NCBI GenBank assembly: GCA_026001225.1
Contig: BNZQ01000003.1
Coordinates: 1-61,935, forward strand
Direction: 5' to 3'
Length of the DNA stretch: 61,935 nt
Source of the DNA: Clostridia bacterium
GTDB lineage: Bacteria > Bacillota > Clostridia > Christensenellales > DUVY01
Below the pieces are notes generated by a model, which was given only the letters and a program-made list of their open reading frames with translations, ran no database searches and was not told where the DNA came from. This document shows, piece by piece, positions 25,192 to 34,617 of the stretch (the stretch's first letter is position 1; each line of letters starts with the position of its first letter). A program made the position numbers and the translations under genes.

Positions 25192-26955
25192 TTATTTGTA
25201 CAACGGCCCGTAAGCCTTGCACGCCCGAAAATCCGCCCCTTCCAAATCCTTGGTGCCGAACGCCGCGAAGCCGTGCGGACGAAAAACGTCCTTGTCGGCC
25301 ACATTGTGCAGGGACACCGGTATGCGCAGCATAGACGCCAGTGTGATCAATTCCTTGCCGATATGCCCGTATGTGAACGCGCCGTGATTCGCGCCCCAAT
25401 TCGCCATCACCGAATACACGTCCTTGAAGGCGTCGTTCCCCCGTTCCAAGCGCGGCGCAAACCATGTGCAGGGCCAACCGTAGTCCGTCCGTTTCCACAG
25501 CGCGTCGGATACCTGATCGGGCAGGGCGAGAGTCCAACCCTCGGCTAATTGCAATGTCGGCCCTAACCCCTCGACTAAATTCAACCTCACCAACGTGACG
25601 GGCATTTCGGCGCGCGTTTCGAACCGGCTCGAAAAGCCGCCGCCCCGGAAATATTGCCGGTGCGCGGGCGCCCACTCTGTCGCCCGCAGCATCGCTTCGA
25701 TATCCTTGTCGGTCACGTCCGTCCACTTCTTCATCACGGACTCGCCCTTGTCGTTCCTGCTCGCCCCCGTGCCGTCCAAAGCCGCCGCCCCGCTGTTGAT
25801 CAGGTGAATAAAACCGTTTGCCGCCTTACCGACGGGCTTCCGGTTCGTGACGCGCTCGACCGCCTCCGGCGACCAATACGTCCGCACATCGGCAAACACC
25901 GGCGAGGTTCCCGTCAGGAGCTTTCCGAACAGCATGGAAAAGCCGTTCAGATTATCGTTTTCGGTCGCCAAAAGAATCTGCTCGCGCTTGCCGTTCCAAT
26001 CGAACGACGAGGACAGAACCGTCTCGGCAAAGTCCGCGTTGGGCTTATAGTCCGTCCACTGCCGCTGCCCTTGAAAGCCGCCCAAAACCGCGTTGCGTCC
26101 CAAGGCTTCCTCGTGCCGGCCGATCTCGTTTAATTTGGGATTGCCCAGCATGATATCGCGGACAATAACGGTCATCTTGACCGTGAATTCCCATTGACGG
26201 GCATATTCCTCAGGCGCGAGCTTCTTTTCGTTGCCGTCGATTTCGGACTGCGGGCAGTTCTTTTTGACCCACGCCAACGCCTTTTCGTATTCCTTCTTGT
26301 CGTAAATTTCCAAATCGACGCGGCGCAAAATTTCAGTCATGTCCACCCATTCGGTACGGATGCCGAAATACTTCTGCATGAACAGGGGATCGGAAAAGCT
26401 GCCCGCGATGCCCATCGACACGCCGCCGATCCCGACATACGCCTTGTTGCGCATCTGTCCGACCGCGAGCGCGCATTGTCCGAATCGGACGAGCTTTTCC
26501 CGTACGTCGGGCGTGATCCCGCTCATTCCGGCGTCGCACACGTCGTGCCCGTAGATCGCGAACGCGGGCAGGCCCCTCTGCGCGTGCGCAGCCATGACCG
26601 CCGCCAAATACACCGCACCGGGCCGTTCGGTGCCGTTGAAACCCCACACCGCCTTGACCGTGAGAGGGTCCAGATCCATCGTTTCCGAGCCGTAGCACCA
26701 GCACGGCGTCACCGACAACGTCGCGCAGACGTTCTCTTTTAAAAACTTTTCCGCGCATTTCGCGCTTTCCGTGCCGCCGCCGATCGTGCCGTCCGCTATC
26801 ACGATTTCGACGGGCGTCCCGTCAGAGTAGAACACGTTCTCTTGCAGAAGCTTTTTCGCCGCCTCCGCCATGCCCAGCGTTTGCTTTTCAAGCGACTCCC
26901 GCACGCCGCCCCACCGTCCGTCGATAATCGGACGGATTCCGATTTTCATTTTCAT
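25192..26955 (-). CDS. fucI: L-fucose isomerase
   Basis: FucI interconverts L-fucose and L-fuculose (also D-arabinose and D-ribulose) using Mn2+. The 587-residue protein has the family's normal size. Motifs include the N-terminal KIGIRPIIDGRWGGVRESLE, the metal-ligand region LLATENDNLNGFSMLFG (Glu and Asp) and the C-terminal NWGANHGAFTYGHIG (His). No fuculokinase or fuculose-phosphate aldolase is in the window, so the rest of the pathway is elsewhere. It lies 52 nt downstream of thrS on the same strand and ends in a clear terminator. Confidence 0.96.
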   Translation of the reverse strand: MKMKIGIRPIIDGRWGGVRESLEKQTLGMAEAAKKLLQENVFYSDGTPVEIVIADGTIGGGTESAKCAEKFLKENVCATLSVTPCWCYGSETMDLDPLTVKAVWGFNGTERPGAVYLAAVMAAHAQRGLPAFAIYGHDVCDAGMSGITPDVREKLVRFGQCALAVGQMRNKAYVGIGGVSMGIAGSFSDPLFMQKYFGIRTEWVDMTEILRRVDLEIYDKKEYEKALAWVKKNCPQSEIDGNEKKLAPEEYARQWEFTVKMTVIVRDIMLGNPKLNEIGRHEEALGRNAVLGGFQGQRQWTDYKPNADFAETVLSSSFDWNGKREQILLATENDNLNGFSMLFGKLLTGTSPVFADVRTYWSPEAVERVTNRKPVGKAANGFIHLINSGAAALDGTGASRNDKGESVMKKWTDVTDKDIEAMLRATEWAPAHRQYFRGGGFSSRFETRAEMPVTLVRLNLVEGLGPTLQLAEGWTLALPDQVSDALWKRTDYGWPCTWFAPRLERGNDAFKDVYSVMANWGANHGAFTYGHIGKELITLASMLRIPVSLHNVADKDVFRPHGFAAFGTKDLEGADFRACKAYGPLYK

Positions 26956-27007
26956 AACCTGTAACTTTCCTTTTTAAAAAAAATTTACCGCCGACCTCTC
27001 TTCCTTC

Positions 27008-28765
27008 CTAAAACGCCGCCGTCAATTCGAGCGCGCGGCTCTTGTTCAATTCCGTAACCGCCGCGATAAACGCGTCGGCCCCGGCGACAATCTGCGAACC
27101 GCCGCGGATCCGAACCGCAACCGTTCCGTTTTGCATTTCCTTGTCGCCTACGACCAAAATATAGGGCGCTTTGGCCAATTGGTATTCTTTGATCTTGTTG
27201 CTCATGTGGGCGTCGTTCAAATCGATTTCGGCGTATATCCCTTCCTCGACAAGCCGTTCCTTTACCTTCAAAGCGTATTCGTTGTGCTGCGGCTTGATCG
27301 GCACGATGCCGACGGGCACCGGCGCCAGCCAAAACGGGAACGCGCCCGCGAAATGCTCTATAAGTACGCCGAGAAACCGCTCGACCGAGCCGTAAACCGC
27401 GCGGTGGATCAAGACGGGCGGCACAAGGCTGCCGTCGCTTTCGGTATAGGTCAGGCCGAAATTCAGCGGCAGCTGAAAATCGAGCTGAACGGTGCCCAAT
27501 TGCCATTCGCGGCCGATCGCGTCCTCCATTTTAAAGTCGATTTTAGGCCCGTAGAACGCCCCGCCGCCCTCGTCCGTCGAATAGCCGTTTACGCCGTACC
27601 GCCCGTCCAAAATGCTTTTTAATTCGGCCTCGGCTTTGTCCCAGTCGGCCTTGTCGCCCATGAAATCCTCCGGGCGGGTGGACAGCGTGGCGCGGCACTT
27701 CAAGCCCAGCACGCCGTACAATTTATCGGCCAAATTGATGATCGCATTGATTTCCTCGGCGATTTGGTTTTTGCGCACGAAGATATGCGCGTCGTCCTGC
27801 CGGAACATTTGCACGCGCAGCAGACCGTGCAGGGTGCCCGATTTTTCGTTGCGGTGGATCACGTCGTTGGTCGAATAGCGAAGCGGCAAATCGCGGTAGC
27901 TGCGCACCTTGATTTGATAGACCGTGATCGCGTTGGGGCAATTCATCGGTTTGATCGCGAAATCGACCGGCTTTCCGGCGTTGTCGATCAGGAACATGTT
28001 GTCGCGGTAATGCCCCCAATGCCCCGAGGTTTCCCAAATCTTTTTATGCGAAATCTGCGGCCCCGAGATTTCCTGATAGCCCGCTTTCAAATGCTCCCGC
28101 CGCCAAAACGTCATCAGGTTTTGAAAGACGCGCCAGCCCCTCGGCAAAAAGAACGGCATACCGGGCGCGGTGTCGTCGATATGAAACAGCTCCAGCTGTT
28201 TGCCCAATACGCGGTGGTCGCGCCGTTTGGCCTCCTCCACCTGCACGAGATAGGCGTCCAATTCCTCTTTCGTGAAAAACGCGGTGCCGTAAATGCGGGT
28301 CAGCATTTTGTTCTTTTCACTGCCGCGCCAATACGCGCCCGCGACGCTTGTCAATTTGAACGCTTTGACCTTGCCCGTACTTTCAACGTGAGGGCCCCGG
28401 CAAAGGTCGGTGAACGCGCCGTTCTTATACAGCGTGATCTTTTCGCCCTCGGGCAGGTCGTTGATCAACTCGGCTTTATAGTCCTCTCCCGCCGCGCGCA
28501 TCAGGTCGAGGGCCTTTTTGCGCGTTACTTCCGCGCGCTCGAATTTTTGGTCGGCCCTTACAATGGCTTCCATTTCCTTTTCGATTTGGGGAAAGTCCTC
28601 GGCCGTGACGGGCGTTTTGAACTCAAAATCGTAATAGAAGCCCTCCTTGACCGCGGGCCCGATCGCCAGCTTGACGGTCGGATAGATATTCTTGACGGCT
28701 TGCGCGAGTATGTGCGACGCCGAATGCCGCAACGTTTCCAATTGCTTTTCCTTTTCGTTTTCCAT
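27008..28765 (-). CDS. thrS: Threonyl-tRNA synthetase lacking the TGS domain
   Basis: ThrS charges tRNA-Thr. With the start at ATG 28765 the protein is 585 residues and begins MENEKEKQLETLRHSASHILAQAVK, directly in the editing domain (H-x-x-x-H). The roughly 60-residue N-terminal TGS domain of most ThrS proteins is absent. The catalytic core is complete (KPMNCPNAITVYQ, with the zinc cysteine, then HRNEKSGTLHGLLRVQMFRQDDAHIF and the C-terminal anticodon-binding domain). The -10 box TATAAT lies 9 nt before this ATG, so the mRNA is probably leaderless and the longer frame to 28786 is impossible from this promoter. Confidence 0.95.
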   Translation of the reverse strand: MENEKEKQLETLRHSASHILAQAVKNIYPTVKLAIGPAVKEGFYYDFEFKTPVTAEDFPQIEKEMEAIVRADQKFERAEVTRKKALDLMRAAGEDYKAELINDLPEGEKITLYKNGAFTDLCRGPHVESTGKVKAFKLTSVAGAYWRGSEKNKMLTRIYGTAFFTKEELDAYLVQVEEAKRRDHRVLGKQLELFHIDDTAPGMPFFLPRGWRVFQNLMTFWRREHLKAGYQEISGPQISHKKIWETSGHWGHYRDNMFLIDNAGKPVDFAIKPMNCPNAITVYQIKVRSYRDLPLRYSTNDVIHRNEKSGTLHGLLRVQMFRQDDAHIFVRKNQIAEEINAIINLADKLYGVLGLKCRATLSTRPEDFMGDKADWDKAEAELKSILDGRYGVNGYSTDEGGGAFYGPKIDFKMEDAIGREWQLGTVQLDFQLPLNFGLTYTESDGSLVPPVLIHRAVYGSVERFLGVLIEHFAGAFPFWLAPVPVGIVPIKPQHNEYALKVKERLVEEGIYAEIDLNDAHMSNKIKEYQLAKAPYILVVGDKEMQNGTVAVRIRGGSQIVAGADAFIAAVTELNKSRALELTAAF

Positions 28766-28774
28766 AATGGGATT

Positions 28775-28803
28775 ATTATAGCACAAGATTTTTTTTTTGT
28801 AAA
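28775..28803 (-). promoter_or_regulatory. Promoter of leaderless thrS
   Basis: TTTACA (28803-28798) and an extended -10 TGC-TATAAT (28780-28775) are 17 bp apart, with the ATG 9 nt further on. No T-box leader is possible with this start. Between here and ytxC (28804-28933) are only short hairpins (GCTCC-GTAT-GGGAGC; CGGAG-AAAG-CTCCG). Confidence 0.75.
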
Positions 28804-28933
28804 GAAATGCTCCGTATGGGAGCGGACAATTCGTGTTTAAAAAATATTTTCGAGGGTGTTTCCCGGATCAAATCCGAACGGAACGGAGAAAGCTCCGATT
28901 TATGAAACGAACGTGCGTACCGTATGCCGTTGC

Positions 28934-29683
28934 TTAAAAAATCTCCGCGTTGTCACCGTATAAATTTTTGATTAAATACAAAATTTCGCCGGGCGCGCCG
29001 TCCCGGTAAAACGTCAGAAGCTTCGGGGACAGGCGGATCAGGGCGGGCAGAATCGTTTCGTCGGTGATCTCTTCCTCTACATGCAGAGCCGCGCGGTCGA
29101 GCGGCTGATCGTCCCCGTCAAACAAGAGATAAAACGCGCCCTCCTTGACCGCGCTCACCGCGTCGATTCTGCTGTCGGCCGAACCCACCAAAAACCGCAG
29201 CAGCTCGGTGAACGTGTCGGGGTGTTCCAAATAGCCCGCGTTTTCGCTTGCCAATTTGCAGACCTCGCGCCACCGTTCCCGCAGCTCCTTTAAACGGAAA
29301 TTGTAAAAACCGTCCAAGGACAATTCGCGTCCGTAAAATAACTCGCGCGCGACGATCTCCTTGTCCCATTCGCGGTCGAACGTCAAAAGGGCCGTGATAA
29401 AGGCGTTGTAATTGACGGGATTTCCTTTGGGAACGCGGCTGTTTTTTTTGAGGAATTTCAATTTAAAATTGTTGACGACGACCTCGCTCAAATGATCGGT
29501 CAAAGCGATCAGCAACGGTTCCCGCCGGTCGTCCTCACACGCGAGCGACACCGAACAGCGCGGGCTGCATTCGTCCCGGATGATCACGCCGTCCGCCCGC
29601 CGCACCGCCGCCAGCATTCCGTTATACAAGCCCGCCATGCAATCGGCGTTCTCGCCGTCCACGCTGATCGAAAGCTCAAACAT
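28934..29683 (-). CDS. ytxC: Sporulation protein YtxC-like
   Basis: The protein (249 residues from ATG 29683) begins MFELSISVDGEN and has LSLDGFYNFRLKELRERWREV, close to the characteristic GFVNFRL region of YtxC, a protein of unknown biochemical role linked to sporulation. In many Firmicutes ytxC lies immediately upstream of thrS, as here, which strengthens the call. The frame extends 20 codons upstream but those are not family-like. TACACT ends 8 nt before the ATG and no Shine-Dalgarno is visible, so this too may be leaderless. Its presence hints at a spore-forming ancestry. Confidence 0.7.
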   Translation of the reverse strand: MFELSISVDGENADCMAGLYNGMLAAVRRADGVIIRDECSPRCSVSLACEDDRREPLLIALTDHLSEVVVNNFKLKFLKKNSRVPKGNPVNYNAFITALLTFDREWDKEIVARELFYGRELSLDGFYNFRLKELRERWREVCKLASENAGYLEHPDTFTELLRFLVGSADSRIDAVSAVKEGAFYLLFDGDDQPLDRAALHVEEEITDETILPALIRLSPKLLTFYRDGAPGEILYLIKNLYGDNAEIF

Positions 29684-29815
29684 ACTGGAATAGTGTATGC
29701 CGGGCGCGGCGGTTTTAAACGGGAAAAGGTTGTCGAAAAACAAACGCGTGTTGACAAAGCAGACACAAGCGGAGCGAGTACCCCCTTATCCGAAATGGCG
29801 CATCGTGCGTCAGCG

Positions 29816-31768
29816 TTATTTGACAAGCTTCCCGATCAAATCTCCTCGGCCCGCCGCAATCAACGCCTTTCGTACCAATCCTCTGTTCTTCGGGTCGTTG
29901 AATTGCAAAAGGGCGCGCTGCATCGCTTTGCCCTCGGCGGATTTTTCGACAAAGACGGGGCGCATCGTGTCGGGATCGAGGCCGGTGTGAAACATGCATG
30001 TCGCCCGCGTGCCGGGCGTCGGATAAAAATCCTGCACTTGTTGGGGATTGTAACGGATACGCTTCAAATAGACGGCAAGCTCGACCGCGTCGGCAAGCGT
30101 ACTGCCCGGGTGCGAGGAAATGAAATACGGCACGAGAAATTGCGGCAGACCCGCCTCGGCCGTCAGCCGCTGAAATTCGGCGGCGAATTTTTCATATAGG
30201 GCGTGCGGCGCCTTGTTCATCACCTTTAACACGTTGTCGGAAACGTGCTCGGGCGCGACCTTTAACTGGCCGGAAATATGGTGGCGCACAATTTCGCGGA
30301 ACGCCGTTTTATCCGCGTCGTACATGAGGTAATCGAACCGGATACCGCTGCGGATAAAGACCTTTTTCACGCCCGGAAGCTTTCGCAAGGCGCGCAACAG
30401 ATTCAAATACTCGGCATGAGAGGCTTTCAGATTCGGGCATTTGGCAAAGCCGATACATTGCTTGTCGCGGCACGGGCCTTTTTCGCCTTGTTTGCCGCAA
30501 GCGGGCACACGCAAATTCGCGCTCGGCCCGCCGAGGTCGTGGATATAGCCCTTGAAATCCGGCTTTTTAATCAAGAGTTCCGCCTCGCGCAAGACCGATT
30601 CGGGGCTTCTGCGGACGATCTCGCGCCCTTGGTGCATGGTCAAGGCGCAAAACGAGCAGTCGCAAAAACAGCCGCGGTGACTGACCAAGCTGAACTTGAC
30701 CTCCTCGAGCGACGGCACGCCGTCCGTATAGGACGGATGATAGTCGCGATGATAGGGCAATTCGTACACGGAATCGAGTTCGGCCGTGGTCAAGAGGACG
30801 GCGGGCGGATTGCAGATCAGATACTCGTTTTGCAACGCACAATTTCGGTCTTGATCCTTTTCGGGCGGCCATTCTTCTTCGGTCTTATCCTTTAACTGAT
30901 CGCCGACCACTGACCACTGACCACTACTCCCTAACTGACACTCTATACCTATTCCCTGTTCCCTGTCCCCTATTCCCTTTAATTGTGCATTGTGCCTTGC
31001 GAATTGTGCATTGTCCGTTTGCTTCTGTATCAGCCCCGCGCCCGTGCTGTCGGCATTTTGCTCGATCGTGTGAAAGGTCCGCGCATAGGTTTCCTTATCC
31101 GCGCTCACGCGGGCGAACGAGGACAGCATGAAATATCCGCTTTCCGCGGTCAATTTTTCGGCTTCGGCCTGCGTTCCTAAAACGGCGGTGCCGCGTATAC
31201 GGCGTAATTTGGCAATAGGGACGTGTTTTTTGAGGGAGGCGCAAAGCTCCAAAACGGGCTTCTCGCCCATGCCGAACACCAACATATCGGCTCCCGCGCT
31301 CTTTAAGACCGAGGGCATGACAGAATCCGACCAATAATCGTAATGCGCGAAACGGCGCAAGCTCGCTTCGATCCCCCCGACGATCACAAAGCTGTCGGGG
31401 TATATTCTTTTGACCGCTTTCGCGTACACCGTCAGAGCGCGGTCGGGGCGGCCGCCGCCCTGTCCCTTTTCGGCGTAATCGTCGTCCGAACGCCGTTTTT
31501 TGGCGGCGGTATAGTTATTGACCATAGAATCGACGACGCCGCTCGCGATCATAAAGGCGATCCGGGGCGCGCCGTATTCCCGGTAATCCGCGTCGGCTTT
31601 CGGGCGGCAAATCAAACCGACCGAAAAGCCCTGCGATTCGAGCAGTCGTCCGATCACGGCGTGCCCGAACGAGGGATGATCGACGTAATCGTCCCCCGCC
31701 ACGATGATAAAATCGGGAATCGAAACGCCCGTATCCAATAGTTCAGCTTTTGTGAGAGGTAAAAACAT
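29816..31768 (-). CDS. ygiQ: YgiQ-family radical SAM protein with a repeat-derived insertion
   Basis: YgiQ proteins are radical SAM enzymes of unknown substrate. The N-terminal half resembles a cobalamin-binding-like fold (MFLPLTKAELLDTGVSIPDFIIVAGDDYVDHPSFGHAVIGRLLE), the iron-sulfur motif is HRGCFCDCSFCALTMHQG (C-x-x-x-C-x-x-C), and the C-terminus has YNPQQVQDFYPTPGTRATCMF. Residues about 238-295 are unlike the family: SSGQWSVVGDQ and DREQGIGI are translations of tandem heptamer repeats at about 30904-30975, and the frame remains open. The length (650) exceeds the usual value accordingly. A TATACT box ends 9 nt before the ATG. Confidence 0.87.
   Translation of the reverse strand: MFLPLTKAELLDTGVSIPDFIIVAGDDYVDHPSFGHAVIGRLLESQGFSVGLICRPKADADYREYGAPRIAFMIASGVVDSMVNNYTAAKKRRSDDDYAEKGQGGGRPDRALTVYAKAVKRIYPDSFVIVGGIEASLRRFAHYDYWSDSVMPSVLKSAGADMLVFGMGEKPVLELCASLKKHVPIAKLRRIRGTAVLGTQAEAEKLTAESGYFMLSSFARVSADKETYARTFHTIEQNADSTGAGLIQKQTDNAQFARHNAQLKGIGDREQGIGIECQLGSSGQWSVVGDQLKDKTEEEWPPEKDQDRNCALQNEYLICNPPAVLLTTAELDSVYELPYHRDYHPSYTDGVPSLEEVKFSLVSHRGCFCDCSFCALTMHQGREIVRRSPESVLREAELLIKKPDFKGYIHDLGGPSANLRVPACGKQGEKGPCRDKQCIGFAKCPNLKASHAEYLNLLRALRKLPGVKKVFIRSGIRFDYLMYDADKTAFREIVRHHISGQLKVAPEHVSDNVLKVMNKAPHALYEKFAAEFQRLTAEAGLPQFLVPYFISSHPGSTLADAVELAVYLKRIRYNPQQVQDFYPTPGTRATCMFHTGLDPDTMRPVFVEKSAEGKAMQRALLQFNDPKNRGLVRKALIAAGRGDLIGKLVK
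30904..30975. repeat. Heptamer repeats inside the ygiQ reading frame
   Basis: GACCACT is repeated three times (about 30904-30927), followed by TTCCCTG/TTCCCTA-type heptamers (about 30951-30980) and by a repeated TTGTGCA. All are within the coding region and keep the frame. Confidence 0.7.
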
Positions 31769-31828
31769 TGCCGATACAGTATAGCATAAATAGGGGGAAA
31801 AGGAAATCTGTTCGTTTGCCCGTAAGGC

Positions 31829-33010
31829 TTAATAACTCATATATTCCTTTTTAATATCGCTAAACTTATCCGCATTGGAAATCTTAAACCATTCCGCAGT
31901 CGTGCCTTGATAATGTATCGTTAACTTACTCGTGTCAACCGAAAAAGCATTCAGGTCGATAGATTTTATTGAGAGCGGTACATATATATCCGCTAAATTA
32001 TCACAGCTGCTAAACGTTCCGCTTTCTATTTTTGTCACACTATTAGGAATGCGCACCTCCGTTATCGCCTTACAACCGTAAAACGCGAGTTTACCTATGC
32101 TCGTAACGGATGCCGGTATTTGTATCGCGGTTAATTTTTCGCAACCGGAAAAGCTACTCTCCGGTATGATCTTCTCGGTACTGCTTATCGTTACGCTCGT
32201 TAATGACGAACAGTTGTAGAATGTTTTCCCTGCCCCACCTAACCTTACGCCGTCCGGCGCGGTTACGCTTGTGATTTTAGGCCTATTGGCAAAATATACG
32301 TTTCCGCTATAATTGTTAGGCAACGTTACGTCGCCGCTGATACTCGTCAGCGAATAATACATTTGAGTCTTGCTCTTGTTATACAAAATACCGTTTTCAA
32401 AACAAAAATTATCGCTATAGGGGTTTATCTCAATTTCGGTCAGTTTATCATAATCTTGCGTATACCAACCCGACGAACTGAAATAGAACCCACCCAACTG
32501 CTTCATCGTTGACGGAATGTGTATTCTAGTTAAGTTTCTGCACGCAAACGCACTACTCCCCGCAGTCGTAAAGCCCTCCGGCAATATCAACTCCGTGATT
32601 GCCGTCCCGTCAAACGCTTCTGACCCTACCTTTGTCAGCGTTGCAGACAGCTTGAGTTCCGTTAACCCTTTACAACCGTAAAACGCCCGATCACCGATTT
32701 CCGTCACGTTATCGCTCATCGATACCGATTCTAAATAATGCCACCCGGAAGCGAAAGACTTATCTATTTTGGTTACCGGCAGGCCGTCATGCTCGGCGGG
32801 AATCACTACGTTGAAGCCCTTCTTTGCGGCGGACACCGACCAAGAATCTCTCGCTGTTGTCAAAGTATACTTTAACTCGGCTTCTTGCGAATAAGAACTT
32901 TTTGCATCGCCATCCACGATGTCTTGAATAGCCTGACAACCGAATAAGAAAAAGACACTTAAACACAGTATCGCACCTGCCATATAAAGTAACTTTCTGA
33001 TATTTTTCAT
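31829..33010 (-). CDS. BspA-type leucine-rich-repeat lipoprotein
   Basis: The 393-residue protein has a signal peptide ending in the lipobox LFGC and then about ten LRR_5 (BspA/TpLRR) repeats, such as AFYGCKGLTELKLSATLTKVGSEAF, SFSGCEKLTAIQIPASVTSIG and AFYGCKAITEVRIPNSVTKIESG. Such surface proteins often bind host or dietary matrix, but no ligand can be named. It has a good ribosome site (AAGGAG). It lies 44 nt downstream of the InlB-repeat lipoprotein gene and is probably co-transcribed from the repeat-containing promoter at 34387-34418. GC is lower than in the neighbouring housekeeping genes. Confidence 0.87.
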   Translation of the reverse strand: MKNIRKLLYMAGAILCLSVFFLFGCQAIQDIVDGDAKSSYSQEAELKYTLTTARDSWSVSAAKKGFNVVIPAEHDGLPVTKIDKSFASGWHYLESVSMSDNVTEIGDRAFYGCKGLTELKLSATLTKVGSEAFDGTAITELILPEGFTTAGSSAFACRNLTRIHIPSTMKQLGGFYFSSSGWYTQDYDKLTEIEINPYSDNFCFENGILYNKSKTQMYYSLTSISGDVTLPNNYSGNVYFANRPKITSVTAPDGVRLGGAGKTFYNCSSLTSVTISSTEKIIPESSFSGCEKLTAIQIPASVTSIGKLAFYGCKAITEVRIPNSVTKIESGTFSSCDNLADIYVPLSIKSIDLNAFSVDTSKLTIHYQGTTAEWFKISNADKFSDIKKEYMSY

Positions 33011-33054
33011 AATGTTAACTCCTTAAATCCGTAATTTTTAAGACTACCACACGG

Positions 33055-34275
33055 CTATTCCGAGAGTAGGAAGCTATATTTTATCGAAGCGATGCTCATA
33101 TTGATATCCGCCGCATTAGAGCCGCCTGCCCAATTCGTAACCTCATGCTGCGAAAAGGAAAAAATGTATCCCACGTTAACTGCGTCACCGTTTACCGAAA
33201 CAGTCGACGAGTACTCTTTCGATGCCTCAACCCAGTCCCCAAAATGTGGGTCTACCGAATTCCATGGCCAATCTTTGCCTACGGCCGTCAAGGTCCAAAG
33301 ACTCGTCTTCACCCCGTCAAAATATACGGAACATATCAAAACACTTTCCTCTTTATTACTTCTATTGCGCATTCTGCCCGCCGTCGTAATCTCTATCTGA
33401 ACGCGTAACAACGACTGAACGCTTTTTAATTCGTTAGGTATGTTTATCCGATGCGCGCTTGCCATGCCGTATGACATACTTCCCGTTTTTAACTCCTGCG
33501 CTGTTCTCGAAAATGGCGCGTCTATCGTTTTTTGCGCATTGTCATACCAACCTGCATAAAGCGTGAGATCCCCGAAGCATTCGCCGTTAATTTCCGCATA
33601 GCGGACACCTGAAGCGTTTGCCGCCGTAAACCAGCCTAAAAACAGTTTTCCAATGTTGAGCGGAGCCGGCATCGCGCTACGCGAAACACCGACGCCGGTC
33701 ACATATTCGGCAACATATCCGTTAGGCATGATCCCGCCCTCGCTTTCATACCTAACTTTATATATCTTTGGCGTCAACTCGACCAAAAGCAGCATACCGT
33801 TTTGCGGCATGGAGACACGCATTAGGATGTCCTCGCCGCTGCGCCAACCGCCAAAATCGTATCCGTCCTTATGATAATACGGCAAATCCACTTCGGTACC
33901 CGCGTCCGCCGTTACCGCCGTTAAAATCTGCATCATTTCGGAATTTACGAAAACTATCGCCACCCTCCATATTGCGAACAGCTGCATATCCTTTGACGCC
34001 TTACCACCAAACGCACCCGCCGAACCGTCCGCCGTTTCCGACCAATAAACGACCGCTTTGTAAACGCCCGCCGCATTCTTGTACGGCACGATCGGTGCCA
34101 CACTCATAATGTCAGTTCCTTTCGACAACGATTGTCGGTAAACCGTTCCGCTTCCGTCGTTGTAGTCATACGAAATTTCATAGGCGTCGTTTTTATCGCC
34201 GCATGCGACAAGCGCAACGGACAGCAACGTGATCAGCATAACTGATGCGACAACAATTAGTGATTTCTTCTTCAT
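33055..34275 (-). CDS. Lipoprotein with InlB B-repeat-like units
   Basis: Starting at ATG 34275 (AGAGAGGAA upstream) the 406-residue protein begins MKKKSLIVVASVMLITLLSV and ends its signal in the lipobox LVAC. Residues about 30-230 hold three InlB B-repeat-like units (for example YDYNDGSGTVYRQ...AVVYWSET...QLFAIW and YESEGGIMPNGYV...LFLGWFTAANASGVRY...LTLYAGW). The C-terminal 150 residues form a beta-rich domain I do not recognise. It is the first gene of a probable two-gene surface-protein operon. Its promoter spacer is a pure trinucleotide repeat, so expression is likely to switch on and off. Confidence 0.8.
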   Translation of the reverse strand: MKKKSLIVVASVMLITLLSVALVACGDKNDAYEISYDYNDGSGTVYRQSLSKGTDIMSVAPIVPYKNAAGVYKAVVYWSETADGSAGAFGGKASKDMQLFAIWRVAIVFVNSEMMQILTAVTADAGTEVDLPYYHKDGYDFGGWRSGEDILMRVSMPQNGMLLLVELTPKIYKVRYESEGGIMPNGYVAEYVTGVGVSRSAMPAPLNIGKLFLGWFTAANASGVRYAEINGECFGDLTLYAGWYDNAQKTIDAPFSRTAQELKTGSMSYGMASAHRINIPNELKSVQSLLRVQIEITTAGRMRNRSNKEESVLICSVYFDGVKTSLWTLTAVGKDWPWNSVDPHFGDWVEASKEYSSTVSVNGDAVNVGYIFSFSQHEVTNWAGGSNAADINMSIASIKYSFLLSE

Positions 34276-34386
34276 GTATTCCTCTCTCTTTATTCCGTTT
34301 TTTTGTTTCTCAATTTTCTTCCTCAACGCTTATCCACAATTTGTCGCCGAAATTAAACGAATATCGTAAGCATTGAAATTATATAT

Positions 34387-34418
34387 AGTATATCGTCGTC
34401 GTCGTCGTCGTCTGTCAA
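34387..34418 (-). promoter_or_regulatory. Promoter with a trinucleotide-repeat spacer (candidate phase-variable promoter)
   Basis: On the minus strand TTGACA (34418-34413) and TATACT (34392-34387) flank a 20-bp spacer made only of GAC repeats (six copies plus GA; 34393-34412). Twenty base pairs is longer than optimal; loss of one unit would give the optimal 17. Slipped-strand changes of repeat number in a promoter spacer are a known mechanism of phase variation. Confidence 0.75.
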
Positions 34419-34617
34419 GCGTTTTAACGCTATTCTTAAAACTTTTTTCGGGCGAATTTGTCCGCGGTCGGCATTTTTGCCGAAATTTTTAAACGGGGTT
34501 TATACACAGTGTTTTTTGAACGGCGGATTTTCCGCGTTTTCCACAAGGGCGGCCACCACCACCCCGCCGCAGAGGGGAATTTTAAGCGGACGCGCTTCGA
34601 GCCGGCGCGCCCGATCA

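Noticed and set aside
28804..28933. T-box leader upstream of thrS
   Set aside because: The thrS promoter lies downstream of this region, directly at the start codon, and no T-box sequence or terminator/antiterminator pair was found.
34387..34418. CRISPR or coding origin of the GAC/GTC trinucleotide run
   Set aside because: It has no spacers and no open frame of interest; its exact placement between two consensus promoter hexamers explains it better.
34477..34617. 5' part of the XRE gene
   Set aside because: The in-frame translation before about 34618 has no helix-turn-helix character and no start signal, so only the later part is treated as a remnant.
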